Assembly (NCBI GenBank): GCA_025408445.1
Contig: JANYIZ010000121.1
Location: forward strand, 1 to 38,744
DNA: 38,744 bases
Reading direction: 5' to 3'
DNA from: Frigoribacterium sp.
GTDB lineage: Bacteria; Actinomycetota; Actinomycetes; Actinomycetales; Microbacteriaceae
The notes beneath the pieces were generated by a model. The model did no database searches. It saw only the letters and a program-made list of their open reading frames with translations, and was not told the DNA's origin. Position 1 is the stretch's first letter. Every line of letters begins with the position of its first letter. Shown here piece by piece: positions 7,747-18,117 of this stretch. Position numbers and translations under genes: made by a program.

Positions 7747-8717
7747 CCATTACCCCCAGCACCGACCGGATCGTGATCGCGGGGGCATCCGGCTTCATCG
7801 GGCAGTATCTCGCGCGGGAGTTCCGGAGACAGGGTTCCCGGGTACAGCTCATCGGCCGCCAGGGATCGGATGCGTCATGGGACGACCCGGCGGCGATCAC
7901 CGATCTCCTCGAGGGAGTGGACCTGCTGGTGAACCTCGCCGGTAAGAGCGTCAATTGTCGCTATACCGCGGCGAACCGTGCCGAGATATTGCGGTCGCGA
8001 GTCGACACGACCCGCCGGCTGGCCGAGGCCATCCGCGACTGTCGTGAGCCGCCCGCGCTCTGGATCAATTCGTCAACCGCAACGATCTACCGACATGCCG
8101 ACGACCGGCCCATGACGGAGTCGACCGGTGAGCTGGGCGACGGTTTCTCGGTCGGAATCGCCAAGGCGTGGGAAGTGGCCTTCTTTGCGGGCGTCCTTCC
8201 CGCCACTCGCCGGGTCGCTCTCCGGATGGCGATCGTGCTCGGCGATGGCAGCGCGCTCGTTCCCCTGATGGCTCTCGTCCGATTCGGACTCGGCGGTGCA
8301 CAGCTCGACGGTCCGTGGTTTTCGACGGCAGCTCGACGGGCCGCAGGAACGTTCCACGAGTTCCGGTCGCGGGGAGGCAGCCAGAAGTTCAGCTGGGTGC
8401 ATCTCGCCGACGTGCTCGGCGTCATCCGCTTCCTGCGGTCTCACCCCGAGATCTCGGGGGTGGTGAACGTAAGTTCTCCCACCCCTTCCGACAATCGCAC
8501 CGTGATGCAGACGCTGAGGGACGTGCTCGGGATGCCGTTCGGCCTCCCCGCGCCACGCTGGATGCTCGAACTGGGCACTGCAGCGATCCGCAGCGAGACC
8601 GAACTCGTGCTCAAGAGCCGCTGGGTACTCCCCGAACGGCTTATCAGTGCCGGATATGAATTCGAGTATCCCGAACTGCGTCCCGCCCTCCGGAACATCG
8701 TCGGCTCCCGTAGGTGA
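7743..8717 (+). CDS. TIGR01777 family epimerase-like oxidoreductase
   Basis: This 324-residue protein belongs to the extended short-chain dehydrogenase group TIGR01777 (YfcH-like). The nucleotide-binding motif GASGFIG is at 14-20. Further family segments are NLAGKSVNCRY and WINSSTATIYRH, the latter carrying the usual Tyr region of the epimerase fold. The substrate is unknown. It starts at a GTG inside the end of the DUF4166 gene, so the two are likely made together. A new promoter-like -10 follows it, so it probably ends the three-gene unit. Confidence 0.85.
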   Translation: MTITPSTDRIVIAGASGFIGQYLAREFRRQGSRVQLIGRQGSDASWDDPAAITDLLEGVDLLVNLAGKSVNCRYTAANRAEILRSRVDTTRRLAEAIRDCREPPALWINSSTATIYRHADDRPMTESTGELGDGFSVGIAKAWEVAFFAGVLPATRRVALRMAIVLGDGSALVPLMALVRFGLGGAQLDGPWFSTAARRAAGTFHEFRSRGGSQKFSWVHLADVLGVIRFLRSHPEISGVVNVSSPTPSDNRTVMQTLRDVLGMPFGLPAPRWMLELGTAAIRSETELVLKSRWVLPERLISAGYEFEYPELRPALRNIVGSRR

Positions 8718-8737
8718 CGTCCTTCGTTTGGGGGCGG

Positions 8738-8743
8738 TAGGCT
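8738..8743 (+). promoter_or_regulatory. Candidate -10 hexamer of rpsA
   Basis: TAGGCT lies 21 bases after the stop of the preceding gene and would give a start near 8750 and a 5' leader of about 117 bases. The same hexamer occurs before the DUF885 gene and before rapZ. No clear -35 is seen. Confidence 0.4.
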
Positions 8744-8757
8744 AGAGCGTCGCAAAC

Positions 8758-8838
8758 ATGCGGCACCTCACTCGCCTGTCCGCCGCGGGAACGATACGGA
8801 ACACTGATCCACACCAGCACCCCCGTGGCCGGCCCTAA
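8758..8838 (+). CDS. Possible 26-codon leader ORF upstream of rpsA
   Basis: An ATG soon after the predicted rpsA transcription start opens a 26-codon frame ending at TAA (8836-8838), 28 bases before rpsA. The peptide is rich in Arg, His and Pro. There is no good Shine-Dalgarno sequence before it. It may be a regulatory leader peptide or a chance ORF. Confidence 0.2.
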   Translation: MRHLTRLSAAGTIRNTDPHQHPRGRP

Positions 8839-8866
8839 AAAATGTCCATCCTGGAGCAACTACTAC

Positions 8867-10312
8867 ATGACAATCGTAACGACCGACAAGGCGCCAAAGC
8901 AGGTCGCAATCAATGACATCGGATCTGCTGAAGACTTTCTCGCCGCGGTCGAAAAGACTCTCAAATTCTTCAACGACGGAGACCTCATCGAGGGCACCGT
9001 CGTCAAGATCGATCGTGACGAGGTACTCCTCGACGTCGGTTACAAGACCGAGGGTGTAATCCCCTCCCGCGAACTCTCTATCAAGCACGATGTGGACCCC
9101 ACCGAGGTCGTCCAGGTCGGCGATGTGGTTGAAGCCCTCGTCCTCCAGAAGGAAGACAAAGAAGGTCGCCTCATCCTCTCCAAGAAGCGCGCCCAGTACG
9201 AGCGTGCGTGGGGCGATGTGGAGAAGATCAAGGACTCCGATGGCGTCGTCACCGGTTCTGTGATCGAGGTCGTCAAGGGTGGCCTCATCGTCGATATCGG
9301 ACTCCGCGGATTCCTACCGGCATCGCTCATCGAACTTCGCCGCGTTCGTGACCTCACGCCGTACCTCGGCCAGGAGATCGAGGCCAAAATCCTCGAGCTC
9401 GACAAGAACCGCAACAACGTTGTGCTCTCTCGCCGCGCCCTCCTCGAGCAGACCCAGTCCGAGAGCCGTACGACCTTCCTCAACAACCTCGCCAAGGGCC
9501 AGGTCCGCAAGGGTGTCGTGTCGTCGATCGTCAACTTCGGTGCGTTCGTTGACCTCGGCGGCGTCGACGGTCTCGTCCACGTCTCCGAGCTCAGCTGGAA
9601 GCACATCGAGCACGCGTCCGAGGTTGTCGAGGTCGGCCAGGAGGTCACCGTCGAGATCCTCGAGGTCGACCTCGAGCGTGAGCGTGTCTCGCTGTCGCTC
9701 AAGGCCACTCAAGAGGACCCCTGGCAGGTATTTGCCCGCACTCACGCCATCGGCCAGGTTGCACCCGGGAAGGTCACCAAGCTCGTTCCCTTCGGCGCGT
9801 TTGTTCGCGTCGCGGAGGGCATCGAGGGCCTCGTGCACATCTCGGAGCTGTCGGGCAAGCACGTCGAGCTCGCCGAGCAGGTTGTCTCGGTCGGCGACGA
9901 GGTGTTCGTCAAGGTCATCGACATCGACCTCGAGCGTCGTCGGATCTCCCTCTCGCTGAAGCAGGCGAACGAGGGCGTCGACCCCGAAGGCACCGAGTTC
10001 GACCCGGCACTCTACGGAATGCTCACTGAGTACGACGAGGCGGGCAACTACAAGTACCCCGACGGCTTCGACCCGGAGACCAACGAGTGGAAAGAGGGCT
10101 TTGAGTCACAGCGTGAGAAGTGGGAGCAGGACTATGCTGCGGCCCAGGCTCGCTGGGAAGCCCACAAGAAGCAGGTCGCGACCGCCGACGAGATCAGCGA
10201 CGCACCGGTGGCCGGAGGCTCCTCGTTCTCGAACGACGCCGACTCTGCCGGAACCCTGGCAGATGACGAAGCCCTCGCGGCGCTTCGTGAGAAGCTGAGC
10301 TCCAACTCCTAA
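8867..10312 (+). CDS. rpsA: 30S ribosomal protein S1
   Basis: This 481-residue protein binds mRNA at the 30S subunit. Four S1 RNA-binding domains are visible at about 39-107, 125-190, 211-279 and 296-365. Domains 3 and 4 are the most alike, sharing the pattern FGAFV, GLVH, SEL and RISLSLK. An acidic tail of about 115 residues follows. Four domains is the usual actinobacterial form, against six in E. coli. The ATG at 8867 is chosen because GGAG precedes it and the protein then starts as actinobacterial S1 does; a GTG at 8825 would add 14 unrelated residues. It is followed by its own terminator. Confidence 0.96.
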   Translation: MTIVTTDKAPKQVAINDIGSAEDFLAAVEKTLKFFNDGDLIEGTVVKIDRDEVLLDVGYKTEGVIPSRELSIKHDVDPTEVVQVGDVVEALVLQKEDKEGRLILSKKRAQYERAWGDVEKIKDSDGVVTGSVIEVVKGGLIVDIGLRGFLPASLIELRRVRDLTPYLGQEIEAKILELDKNRNNVVLSRRALLEQTQSESRTTFLNNLAKGQVRKGVVSSIVNFGAFVDLGGVDGLVHVSELSWKHIEHASEVVEVGQEVTVEILEVDLERERVSLSLKATQEDPWQVFARTHAIGQVAPGKVTKLVPFGAFVRVAEGIEGLVHISELSGKHVELAEQVVSVGDEVFVKVIDIDLERRRISLSLKQANEGVDPEGTEFDPALYGMLTEYDEAGNYKYPDGFDPETNEWKEGFESQREKWEQDYAAAQARWEAHKKQVATADEISDAPVAGGSSFSNDADSAGTLADDEALAALREKLSSNS

Positions 10313-10325
10313 GCAGGATGTCGTG

Positions 10326-10356
10326 AAACGGTCGGACCGCATAGGTCCGGCCGTTT
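10326..10356 (+). terminator. Terminator hairpin after rpsA
   Basis: AAACGGTCGGACC (10326-10338) pairs with GGTCCGGCCGTTT (10344-10356) through 13 positions with one G-T wobble and a five-base loop. The stem starts 14 bases after the rpsA stop and ends in TTT. Confidence 0.85.
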
Positions 10357-10411
10357 CCGCGTTAATCGCTGGCTGAGCATCCGTCGCCGGCCACTCGGGT
10401 TACGGTCCGGC

Positions 10412-10417
10412 TAGCAT
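10412..10417 (+). promoter_or_regulatory. -10 hexamer of coaE, leaderless arrangement
   Basis: TAGCAT ends seven bases before the GTG start at 10425. Transcription would start at the initiation codon, and no Shine-Dalgarno sequence is present in between. Confidence 0.5.
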
Positions 10418-10424
10418 TGCTCAC

Positions 10425-11036
10425 GTGTATCTCATCGGCCTCACGGGCGGCATAGCCTCGGGAAAAACAGTGGTTGCTCGCCGGCTTGAGGAGCTCGGGG
10501 CCACGAGGGTGGATGCCGACCAACTCGCTCGAGACGTCGTAGCCGTTGGCACTCCCGGTCTCGCGGCGATCACCGAACGGTTCGGTGTCGATGTGATCGC
10601 TGCAGATGGCACGCTGGACCGCGCCGCGCTTGGCGCCGTGATCTTCCGGGACCCTGATGCCCGCCTCGCCCTCAACGCCATTACGCATCCCGCCATCCGC
10701 GAGCTGAGTTCGCGCCTGTTCGCCGAAGCGTCCGATCGCGACCCCAACGCGGTCGTCGTGTACGACGTGCCGCTTCTCGCCGAGGCGTTGCGGGATCCCG
10801 GCTATCACCGGTTCGACCTCGTCGTCGTGGTCGATGCCAGCACCGAGATCCGCGTGCGCCGGCTCATGCAATTGCGGGGGCTCACTCGCGAGGAAGCGCT
10901 CCACCGGCTCAACTCCCAGGCGACCGACACCGAGCGGCTCGCCATCGCCGATGTGGTCGTCGATAGCAACGGAACGCTAGAGGAGACGATTGAACAGGCG
11001 GATGCCCTCTGGGCGGGGCTCGCGAGTCACCACTAA
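10425..11036 (+). CDS. coaE: Dephospho-CoA kinase
   Basis: This 203-residue P-loop kinase phosphorylates the 3'-hydroxyl of dephospho-CoA, the last step of coenzyme A synthesis. The Walker A loop is GLTGGIASGKT (5-15), and DADQLARDVV follows, a family hallmark. The protein ends soon after the core kinase domain and lacks the extra C-terminal GrpB-like domain of mycobacterial CoaE. It starts at GTG. coaE next to uvrB after rpsA is a common actinobacterial order. Confidence 0.93.
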   Translation: MYLIGLTGGIASGKTVVARRLEELGATRVDADQLARDVVAVGTPGLAAITERFGVDVIAADGTLDRAALGAVIFRDPDARLALNAITHPAIRELSSRLFAEASDRDPNAVVVYDVPLLAEALRDPGYHRFDLVVVVDASTEIRVRRLMQLRGLTREEALHRLNSQATDTERLAIADVVVDSNGTLEETIEQADALWAGLASHH

Positions 11037-11059
11037 ACGCATTCTGCCCACGGAGATAT

Positions 11060-11069
11060 CCGGTACCGG
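11060..11069. promoter_or_regulatory. Perfect 10-bp palindrome upstream of uvrB
   Basis: CCGGTACCGG is self-complementary and sits at the -35 position of the uvrB promoter, touching the damage-promoter motif that follows. It could be an operator or a chance palindrome in GC-rich DNA. Confidence 0.25.
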
Positions 11070-11091
11070 TGTCGGTGGCGCTGCCTAAGCT
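11069..11091 (+). promoter_or_regulatory. PafBC-type (RecA-NDp) DNA-damage promoter of uvrB
   Basis: The site reads GTGTCGGTG (11069-11077), eight bases, then TAAGCT (11086-11091). The published RecA-independent damage promoter of mycobacteria is tTGTCRGTG-N8-TAnnnT, later assigned to the activator PafBC. The match is complete apart from the weakly conserved first base, with exact spacing. The -10 ends six bases before the ATG, so the mRNA is probably leaderless. Confidence 0.8.
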
Positions 11092-11097
11092 TGAAAC

Positions 11098-13167
11098 ATG
11101 GAACCGACACGCTCAGTGCGCCCTTTCGAGGTCATCAGCGACTACATCCCGAGCGGCGACCAGCCGACGGCGATCGCGGAGCTGACCGCACGGATCAATG
11201 CAGGCGAAACCGATGTCGTTCTGCTCGGTGCCACCGGCACCGGCAAGTCGGCCACCACGGCCTGGCTCATCGAAGCGGTGCAGCGACCCACTCTCGTGCT
11301 TGCGCACAACAAGACTCTCGCTGCACAGCTCGCCAACGAATTCCGCGAGCTGATGCCGAACAACGCCGTGGAGTATTTCGTCTCGTACTACGACTACTAC
11401 CAGCCAGAGGCCTATGTGCCACAGACCGATACCTTCATTGAAAAGGACTCGTCGGTGAACGCCGAGGTCGAGCGGCTCAGGCACTCGACCACAAATTCAC
11501 TGCTCAGTCGCCGAGATGTGATCGTTGTCTCCACGGTGTCCTGCATCTACGGTCTCGGCTCTTCTGAGGAGTATCTGGATGCCATGTTGGCCCTCCAGGT
11601 CGGGATGAAGATCAACCGTGAAACGCTCATCCGCAAGTTCGTGTCGATGCAGTACCAGCGCAACGACGTGGACTTCTCGCGCGGCAACTTCCGGGTGCGC
11701 GGCGACACCATCGAGATCATCCCGATGTATGAGGAGCTCGCGATCCGCATCGAAATGTTCGGTGACGAGATTGAGGGTCTGTACAGCCTGCATCCGCTGA
11801 CCGGCGACGTCGTCAAAAAGCTCGATGCAGTGTCGGTGTTCCCCGGGTCACACTATGTGGCTGGCCAGGAACGCATGCACGCGGCGATCAAGACCATCAA
11901 GGTGGAGCTCGACGAGCGGCTGAAGCAACTCGAGCGAGAGGGCAAGCTCCTCGAGGCTCAGAGGCTCCGCATGCGCACGACCTTCGACATCGAAATGATG
12001 GAGCAGATCGGATTCTGCAGTGGCATCGAGAACTACTCTCGTCACATCGACCAGCGACAGCCGGGCGAGGCTCCGCACTGCCTGATCGACTACTTCCCCG
12101 ATGATTTTCTCGTCGTGATCGACGAGTCGCATGTGACCGTGCCACAGATCGGTGCGATGTATGAGGGGGATGCCTCGCGCAAACGCACGCTCGTTGACCA
12201 CGGTTTTCGCCTGCCGAGTGCGCTCGACAACCGTCCGCTCAAGTTCAACGAGTTTCTCGACCGGGTGGGCCAGAAGGTGTACCTCTCGGCCACGCCCGGG
12301 AAATATGAGATGGGTATCACCGACAGCGTTGTGGAGCAGATCATCCGCCCCACCGGTCTCATCGACCCGGAAATCGTGGTCAAACCCTCCAAGGGCCAGA
12401 TCGACGACCTGCTCGAGGAGATCCGCAAGCGCACCGCGGCTAACGAACGTGTACTTGTCACGACGCTCACCAAGAAAATGGCGGAGGAACTCACCGAATT
12501 TCTTGGCGAGGCTGGGGTGCGGGTGCGTTACCTGCACTCGGATGTCGACACCCTTCGCCGTGTCGAGCTGCTCACGGAACTCCGCCAGGGGGTCTACGAC
12601 GTGCTCGTCGGAATCAACCTGTTGCGAGAGGGTCTCGACCTCCCGGAGGTCTCCCTTGTGGCGATTCTCGATGCGGACAAGGAGGGCTTCCTGCGCTCCT
12701 CGACCTCCCTCATCCAGACCATCGGGCGCGCAGCGCGCAACGTCTCCGGTGCCGTGCACATGTATGCCGACGTGATGACCGACTCCATGAAGCTCGCAAT
12801 CTCGGAGACCACGCGTCGCCGAGAGTTGCAGGTCGCGTACAACCTCGAGCGTGGGGTCGATCCGCAGCCGCTTCGCAAGAAGATCGCCGACATCACCGAG
12901 TCGCTCAACCGCGAGGGCGCGGACACGGCGGCGCTGCTCTCCAACCGGGACGGCCGCAAGCGGTCTCCCACGCCGAACCTCAAGCGGCATGGGGGGCTGG
13001 CGGCCAGCGGGGCGAACGACCTCGAGTCGATCATCCGAGATCTCAACGACCAGATGTTGATGGCCGCGGGGGAGCTCAAGTTCGAGCTCGCCGGGAGGCT
13101 ACGCGATGAGGTATCGGATCTCAAGAAGGAGCTAAGGCAGATGGAAGCGGCCGGTCACATCTCCTGA
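11098..13167 (+). CDS. uvrB: Excinuclease ABC subunit B
   Basis: This 689-residue helicase-like protein verifies damage and loads UvrC in nucleotide excision repair. The Walker A motif GATGTGKS begins at residue 44. The beta-hairpin region that inserts between DNA strands begins with [12 protein letters not shown] from 97. The DEAD-type box VVIDESH starts at 339. A C-terminal UVR motif at about 640-675 ([22 protein letters not shown]) contacts UvrC. Length is typical. The ATG at 11098 lies six bases after a -10 box. uvrA and uvrC follow, so the full excinuclease is encoded within about 7 kb. Confidence 0.97.
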   Translation: MEPTRSVRPFEVISDYIPSGDQPTAIAELTARINAGETDVVLLGATGTGKSATTAWLIEAVQRPTLVLAHNKTLAAQLANEFRELMPNNAVEYFVSYYDYYQPEAYVPQTDTFIEKDSSVNAEVERLRHSTTNSLLSRRDVIVVSTVSCIYGLGSSEEYLDAMLALQVGMKINRETLIRKFVSMQYQRNDVDFSRGNFRVRGDTIEIIPMYEELAIRIEMFGDEIEGLYSLHPLTGDVVKKLDAVSVFPGSHYVAGQERMHAAIKTIKVELDERLKQLEREGKLLEAQRLRMRTTFDIEMMEQIGFCSGIENYSRHIDQRQPGEAPHCLIDYFPDDFLVVIDESHVTVPQIGAMYEGDASRKRTLVDHGFRLPSALDNRPLKFNEFLDRVGQKVYLSATPGKYEMGITDSVVEQIIRPTGLIDPEIVVKPSKGQIDDLLEEIRKRTAANERVLVTTLTKKMAEELTEFLGEAGVRVRYLHSDVDTLRRVELLTELRQGVYDVLVGINLLREGLDLPEVSLVAILDADKEGFLRSSTSLIQTIGRAARNVSGAVHMYADVMTDSMKLAISETTRRRELQVAYNLERGVDPQPLRKKIADITESLNREGADTAALLSNRDGRKRSPTPNLKRHGGLAASGANDLESIIRDLNDQMLMAAGELKFELAGRLRDEVSDLKKELRQMEAAGHIS

Positions 13168-13250
13168 GCAGACCGGCGTGTGTGCTGCATCATCGCGAAG
13201 CCACACGGGAAGTCACTCCTCGCTACGCACAGAGCGAACGCGGGGCTTCA

Positions 13251-13272
13251 GTGTCGGTGGCCTGCATAGAAT
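13251..13272 (+). promoter_or_regulatory. PafBC-type (RecA-NDp) DNA-damage promoter of uvrA
   Basis: GTGTCGGTG (13251-13259) is followed by seven bases and TAGAAT (13267-13272). The 11-mer GTGTCGGTGGC is identical to that in the uvrB promoter. The spacer is one base shorter than the RecA-NDp consensus. The -10 ends seven bases before the GTG start at 13280, again a leaderless layout. Confidence 0.72.
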
Positions 13273-13279
13273 GTTAAGA

Positions 13280-16207
13280 GTGTCTATTTCCCGCGTTGAG
13301 TCCGGTTCGAAGCTTTCTGTCCATGGGGCGAGAGTGCACAATCTCAAGGGTGTCGACCTCGAGATTCCTCGAGACTCTCTGGTGGTGTTCACCGGCCTCT
13401 CCGGCTCCGGAAAGTCATCGCTTGCCTTCGACACGATCTTCGCCGAAGGCCAACGTCGGTATGTGGAATCACTGTCTGCCTACGCACGGCAGTTCCTCGG
13501 CCAGGTCGATCGCCCGGACGTCGATTTCATCGATGGCCTGAGTCCGGCCGTCTCGATCGACCAAAAGTCAACCAATCGCAACCCGCGCTCCACGGTCGGC
13601 ACCATCACCGAGATCTACGACTACATGCGGCTCCTCTGGGCCCGTATCGGGGTACCCCACTGCGCGATTTGCGGCGAGAAGATCGAGCGCCAGTCGGTAC
13701 AACAGATCGCCGACCAACTGATGACCCTCGAGACCGGAGTGCGCTATCAGATAGTGAGCCCCGTAATCTCGCAGAAGAAGGGCGAGTTCGTCGACCTCTT
13801 CAAGGAACTCGCCGCGAGTGGCTACTCTCGGGCAATAGTGGACGGCGAGCAGATTCAGCTCAGTGATCCGCCGACACTGAAAAAGCAATACAAACACGAC
13901 ATTTCCGTTGTCGTTGACCGTCTTGTCGCCGCCGACGACATTCTCACTCGGCTGACCGACTCTCTGGAGACGGCGTTGCGTCTTACTGACGGGTTGGTGA
14001 GTGTCAACTATGTCGACGCCACCGGTCCCGACGCCTGGCGCAACTTCAGCGAGAAGCTGTCGTGTCCGAACGGGCACCCGGTGCAGCTCACCGAGATCGA
14101 GCCGCGCACCTTCTCCTTCAATGCCCCATTCGGCGCCTGCCCCGAGTGCTCCGGTCTCGGCACCAAGATGTCGGTCGATTCGGAACTGCTGCTCGGAGAC
14201 CCGGCCCTCAGCCTTGCCGACGGCGTGATCCTCCCCTGGACGCAGTCGGGCAAGGGCTTGTTCAACTATTTCCAGCGATTGCTCGAGGGCCTCGCCGCCG
14301 ACCTCGACTTCTCGCTCAAGACACCATGGCGCGACCTCGGCACGGACATCCAGAACGCGATCCTCAAGGGAAACGACTTCGAGGTCACCGTCAAGTGGAA
14401 GAACCGCTTCGGCCGTGAGATGAAGTATTCCACCGGGTTCGAGGGCGTAATGCCATACATCGAGCGCAAGTTCCTCGAGGCCGAGACCGATTCGGCACGG
14501 CAGCGTTACTCGGCATACCTGAGAGAGATCGACTGCCCGGTCTGCAACGGTAAACGGCTCAGGCCCGAAGTGCTTGCCGTCACAGTGCATGATTACAACA
14601 TTGCGGATGTCGCGGAGCTCAGCCTCGTCGATGCCTTCGACTTCATGCAGCGACTCGAGCTCTCCGCGCGTGATGCGAAGATTGCCGCGCAGGTACTGCG
14701 GGAGATTCGATTGCGGCTCGAGTTCCTGATTGAAGTCGGTCTGAGTTATCTCAATCTCGCCCGGTCAGCTGGCTCCCTCTCTGGCGGCGAGGCCCAGCGC
14801 ATCCGCCTCGCCACGCAGATCGGATCGGGCCTCACCGGAGTGCTGTACGTGCTCGATGAGCCGAGCATCGGATTGCACCAACGTGACAATCGGCGTCTCA
14901 TCGAGACTCTCGTCAAGCTGAAGAACCTCGGCAACACGCTCATCGTGGTCGAGCACGATGAAGACACGATTCGCACGGCAGACTGGATCGTCGACATCGG
15001 TCCGGGTGCGGGAGAGCACGGCGGAGAGGTCGTGCACTCCGGGTCATACGAAGCGCTGCTCGCCAACACGGATTCGATGACCGGCGACTACCTCTCCGGC
15101 CGCCGCTCGATCGAGACCCCTAAATCGCGCCGCCGGATCGATAAGAAGCGGATGCTCACGGTCGAGGGCGCGCGCGCCAACAACCTGCGCAACGTCACCG
15201 TCGAATTCCCGCTTGGCACCTTCACTGCGGTCACCGGTGTCAGCGGATCGGGCAAGTCCAGCCTCATCAACGACATCCTCTACAAAGTGTTGGCCAACGA
15301 GCTCAACGGCGCCCGCCAGATTCCGGGCAAGCACACCCGTGTCACCGGGCTGGACAACCTCGACAAGGTCGTGCACGTGGACCAGGCACCGATCGGGCGC
15401 ACGCCACGCTCCAACCCGGCCACCTACACCGGGGTGTTCGACAAGATCCGAACTCTGTTCAGTGAGACCCAGGACGCCAAAGCGCGCGGCTATCTCCCGG
15501 GTCGATTCAGTTTCAACGTCAAGGGCGGGCGCTGTGAAAACTGTTCAGGCGACGGAACAATCAAGATCGAGATGAACTTCCTGCCCGACGTCTACGTGGT
15601 GTGCGAGGTCTGTAACGGCGCTCGCTATAACCGCGAGACGCTCGCGGTGCACTACAAGGGCAAGAGCATCGCAGAGGTGTTGGATATGCCGATCAGTGAG
15701 GCTGCCGATTTCTTCGAGGCGATCTCCTCGATCAGCCGTTTCTTGAAGACTCTCGTCGACGTCGGGCTCGGTTATGTGCGTCTCGGCCAGAGTGCAACGA
15801 CACTCTCCGGCGGCGAGGCCCAGCGGGTGAAGCTCGCGACCGAGCTACAGAAGCGATCGATGGGGCGCAGTATCTACGTGCTCGATGAGCCAACCACCGG
15901 GCTGCACTTCGAAGACGTGCGTAAGCTCCTGCTGGTGCTCAACGGGCTCGTGGACAAGGGAAACACCGTGATCGTGATCGAGCACAATCTCGACGTGATC
16001 AAGTCTGCGGACTGGCTCATCGACCTCGGTCCAGAGGGCGGTGCCGGCGGAGGAGAGATCCTCGCGGTGGGCACACCCGAGCACTTGGCTACCGTGGAGG
16101 CGAGCTTTACCGGTTCCTTCCTCAAGGAAATCCTGCCAGAGGCTGTAACGCCGGTGCGTCGCAAGAAGCCCATGACGACCCGTCCTCAAGCGCTCGCGAC
16201 GAGGTAG
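13280..16207 (+). CDS. uvrA: Excinuclease ABC subunit A
   Basis: This protein of about 975 residues is the damage-recognising ATPase of nucleotide excision repair. It has two ABC modules: Walker A loops GLSGSGK (39-45) and GVSGSGK (653-659), and signatures LSGGEAQR at 500-507 and 842-849. Zinc-binding cysteine pairs are seen in [16 protein letters not shown] and CENCSG with CEVCNG. The GTG at 13280 is chosen because it follows a -10 box by seven bases and gives the usual N-terminus (VSISRVESG); the frame is open from 13178, but the extra 34 residues would overlap the promoter. uvrC starts five bases after its stop. Confidence 0.96.
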   Translation: MSISRVESGSKLSVHGARVHNLKGVDLEIPRDSLVVFTGLSGSGKSSLAFDTIFAEGQRRYVESLSAYARQFLGQVDRPDVDFIDGLSPAVSIDQKSTNRNPRSTVGTITEIYDYMRLLWARIGVPHCAICGEKIERQSVQQIADQLMTLETGVRYQIVSPVISQKKGEFVDLFKELAASGYSRAIVDGEQIQLSDPPTLKKQYKHDISVVVDRLVAADDILTRLTDSLETALRLTDGLVSVNYVDATGPDAWRNFSEKLSCPNGHPVQLTEIEPRTFSFNAPFGACPECSGLGTKMSVDSELLLGDPALSLADGVILPWTQSGKGLFNYFQRLLEGLAADLDFSLKTPWRDLGTDIQNAILKGNDFEVTVKWKNRFGREMKYSTGFEGVMPYIERKFLEAETDSARQRYSAYLREIDCPVCNGKRLRPEVLAVTVHDYNIADVAELSLVDAFDFMQRLELSARDAKIAAQVLREIRLRLEFLIEVGLSYLNLARSAGSLSGGEAQRIRLATQIGSGLTGVLYVLDEPSIGLHQRDNRRLIETLVKLKNLGNTLIVVEHDEDTIRTADWIVDIGPGAGEHGGEVVHSGSYEALLANTDSMTGDYLSGRRSIETPKSRRRIDKKRMLTVEGARANNLRNVTVEFPLGTFTAVTGVSGSGKSSLINDILYKVLANELNGARQIPGKHTRVTGLDNLDKVVHVDQAPIGRTPRSNPATYTGVFDKIRTLFSETQDAKARGYLPGRFSFNVKGGRCENCSGDGTIKIEMNFLPDVYVVCEVCNGARYNRETLAVHYKGKSIAEVLDMPISEAADFFEAISSISRFLKTLVDVGLGYVRLGQSATTLSGGEAQRVKLATELQKRSMGRSIYVLDEPTTGLHFEDVRKLLLVLNGLVDKGNTVIVIEHNLDVIKSADWLIDLGPEGGAGGGEILAVGTPEHLATVEASFTGSFLKEILPEAVTPVRRKKPMTTRPQALATR

Positions 16208-16212
16208 CTGCC

Positions 16213-18108
16213 GTGTCCGACACCGTGGTGTGGCGCCCCAAGGCAAGCGAGATCCCCCAGCAACCCGGGGTCTACCGCTTTCGGGATGCCGCCCAACGCG
16301 TGCTCTACGTCGGCAAGGCAAAGAATCTCCGTGCGCGCCTGAGCAACTACTTCGCGCCGCTGGCGAGCCTGCATGAGCGCACGCGGCGCATGGTGCTGAG
16401 CGCAGCATCCGTCGAGTGGACGGTTGTCGGCACGGAATTCGAAGCTCTTCAGCTCGAGTTCACCTGGATCAAGGAGTTCGATCCACCGTTCAACGTGCAG
16501 TTCCGGGACGACAAGTCCTACCCCTACCTCGCGATCACTCTCGGCGAGGATGTGCCGCGAGTGCTGGTGACCCGCAACCGCAACCTCAGAGGCGCCCGCT
16601 ACTTCGGGCCGTACACGAAGGTTTGGGCGATTCGCGAAACCGTTGACATCATGCTCAAGGCATTCCCGATGCGCAGCTGCTCAGAATCCACCTACAAGCG
16701 TGCGGAGCAGACCGGGAGACCGTGCCTGCTTGGCGACATCGAAAAGTGCGCGGCGCCCTGTGTCGGTCGGGTCTCCAAGGCCGAGCACAAGTCGATCGCC
16801 CTCGACTTCGCCTCGTTCATGGGAGGAAATGACTCAAAGTACGTCGGCGAAGTCTCCAAGCGAATGAAAGCCGCGGCGGCCGTACAGGACTATGAATCTG
16901 CGGCGAAATTTCGTGACCAGCTCGGCGCTCTCGAGACCGCGCTGTCAAAAAATACCGTTGTGCTCTCGGAAGATGTGGATGCCGACATTTTTGGCATCGC
17001 GCATGACGAGTTGGCCGCTGCGGTGCAGCAGTTCACGGTGCGCGGTGGGCGTATCCGCGGTGTGCGCAGCTGGGTGGTAGACAAGGAACTCGACCTCGAG
17101 CTGGACGAACTCGTGGAGACTGTCGTGCACAACGCCTACGACGAGCTCGATCCGCCACGACTCGTCGTGGTCCCCGAGCTGCCGGACGACGCGGCCGAGC
17201 TGGAGACCTGGCTTACCGAGCTTCGGGCCGAACGAGGGGTCGGACAGGGGCGGTCCGGACCGGGCAAGGTGGTCATGCGAGTCGCCCAGCGCGGCGAACT
17301 CGCTGCCCTCGCTCTTACCGTTGCAACCAACGCGCGCAATGCCCTTATTCTCTACAAGACGCGCCGCAGTGGGGACTTCGTGGCGCGGTCCCAGGCCCTC
17401 GCAGATATCCAGGAGGCCCTCGGAATGGAGGATGCCCCGTTGCGAATGGAGTGCTACGACGTATCGCACCTGAGCGGGACCAATATCGTCGCGTCGATGG
17501 TCGTGTTTGAAGACGGCCTGCCGCGCAAGGACCAGTACCGGCGCTTCAGCATCTCGGAGTCAACAGACGACACGGAATCGATCTACCAGACGCTCTCTCG
17601 GCGGCTCGCGCACCTCGAAGACGACCCCACCCTTCCGGTAGCGGAGGCCGTCGAGTCAAGCGGGCGTCCGAGGTTCGCTTACCGCCCCAACCTCCTCATC
17701 GTCGACGGCGGACAGCCGCAGGTGGCGGCCGCAGCGCGTGCTTTGGACGACGCCGGCATCACCGGGATCACGCTGTGTGGCATCGCGAAACGGCTGGAGG
17801 AGATCTGGCTTCCCGGCAATGATTATCCCGTTATCCTCCCGCGCAACAGCGACGCGCTCTTCCTGATCCAGCGCATCCGGGATGAAGCTCATCGGTTCGC
17901 AATCACCTACCAGCGTCAACGGCGAAAGCGCGATGTAGGGTCGGTGCTGTCTGAAATTCCCGGGCTTGGCCCGGCTCGGGTGAAGGAACTGCTTCGCCAT
18001 TTCGGGTCGGTCACGCAATTGCGCGCAGCGGATCCGGTCGCGATCGCGGAGGTCAAAGGTGTGGGAACCGTCGTCGCGCAAACAATCTTCGAGAAACTCC
18101 GGGAGTGA
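16213..18108 (+). CDS. uvrC: Excinuclease ABC subunit C
   Basis: This 631-residue nuclease makes both incisions around a lesion. The N-terminal GIY-YIG domain shows GVY at 19-21 and YVGKAKNLR from 32. A UVR motif ([15 protein letters not shown]) near 225-240 binds UvrB. The C-terminal half has the RNase H-like nuclease domain ([21 protein letters not shown]), and tandem helix-hairpin-helix motifs occupy about the last 60 residues ([15 protein letters not shown]). It starts at GTG close behind uvrA and is probably co-transcribed with it from the damage promoter. Confidence 0.96.
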   Translation: MSDTVVWRPKASEIPQQPGVYRFRDAAQRVLYVGKAKNLRARLSNYFAPLASLHERTRRMVLSAASVEWTVVGTEFEALQLEFTWIKEFDPPFNVQFRDDKSYPYLAITLGEDVPRVLVTRNRNLRGARYFGPYTKVWAIRETVDIMLKAFPMRSCSESTYKRAEQTGRPCLLGDIEKCAAPCVGRVSKAEHKSIALDFASFMGGNDSKYVGEVSKRMKAAAAVQDYESAAKFRDQLGALETALSKNTVVLSEDVDADIFGIAHDELAAAVQQFTVRGGRIRGVRSWVVDKELDLELDELVETVVHNAYDELDPPRLVVVPELPDDAAELETWLTELRAERGVGQGRSGPGKVVMRVAQRGELAALALTVATNARNALILYKTRRSGDFVARSQALADIQEALGMEDAPLRMECYDVSHLSGTNIVASMVVFEDGLPRKDQYRRFSISESTDDTESIYQTLSRRLAHLEDDPTLPVAEAVESSGRPRFAYRPNLLIVDGGQPQVAAAARALDDAGITGITLCGIAKRLEEIWLPGNDYPVILPRNSDALFLIQRIRDEAHRFAITYQRQRRKRDVGSVLSEIPGLGPARVKELLRHFGSVTQLRAADPVAIAEVKGVGTVVAQTIFEKLRE

Positions 18109-18117
18109 CTTGGTCGG

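Noticed and set aside
8842-8916. 24-codon ORF overlapping the rpsA start
   Set aside because: No ribosome-binding site, and it is out of frame inside the S1 gene; likely chance.
13220-13262. Possible LexA/SOS box upstream of uvrA (GCGAACGCGGGGCTTC)
   Set aside because: It does not fit the actinobacterial GAAC-N4-GTTC symmetry; the RecA-NDp match explains damage control better.
13178-13279. Longer uvrA reading with 34 extra N-terminal residues
   Set aside because: The extension runs through the damage promoter, has no ribosome-binding site and does not resemble UvrA.
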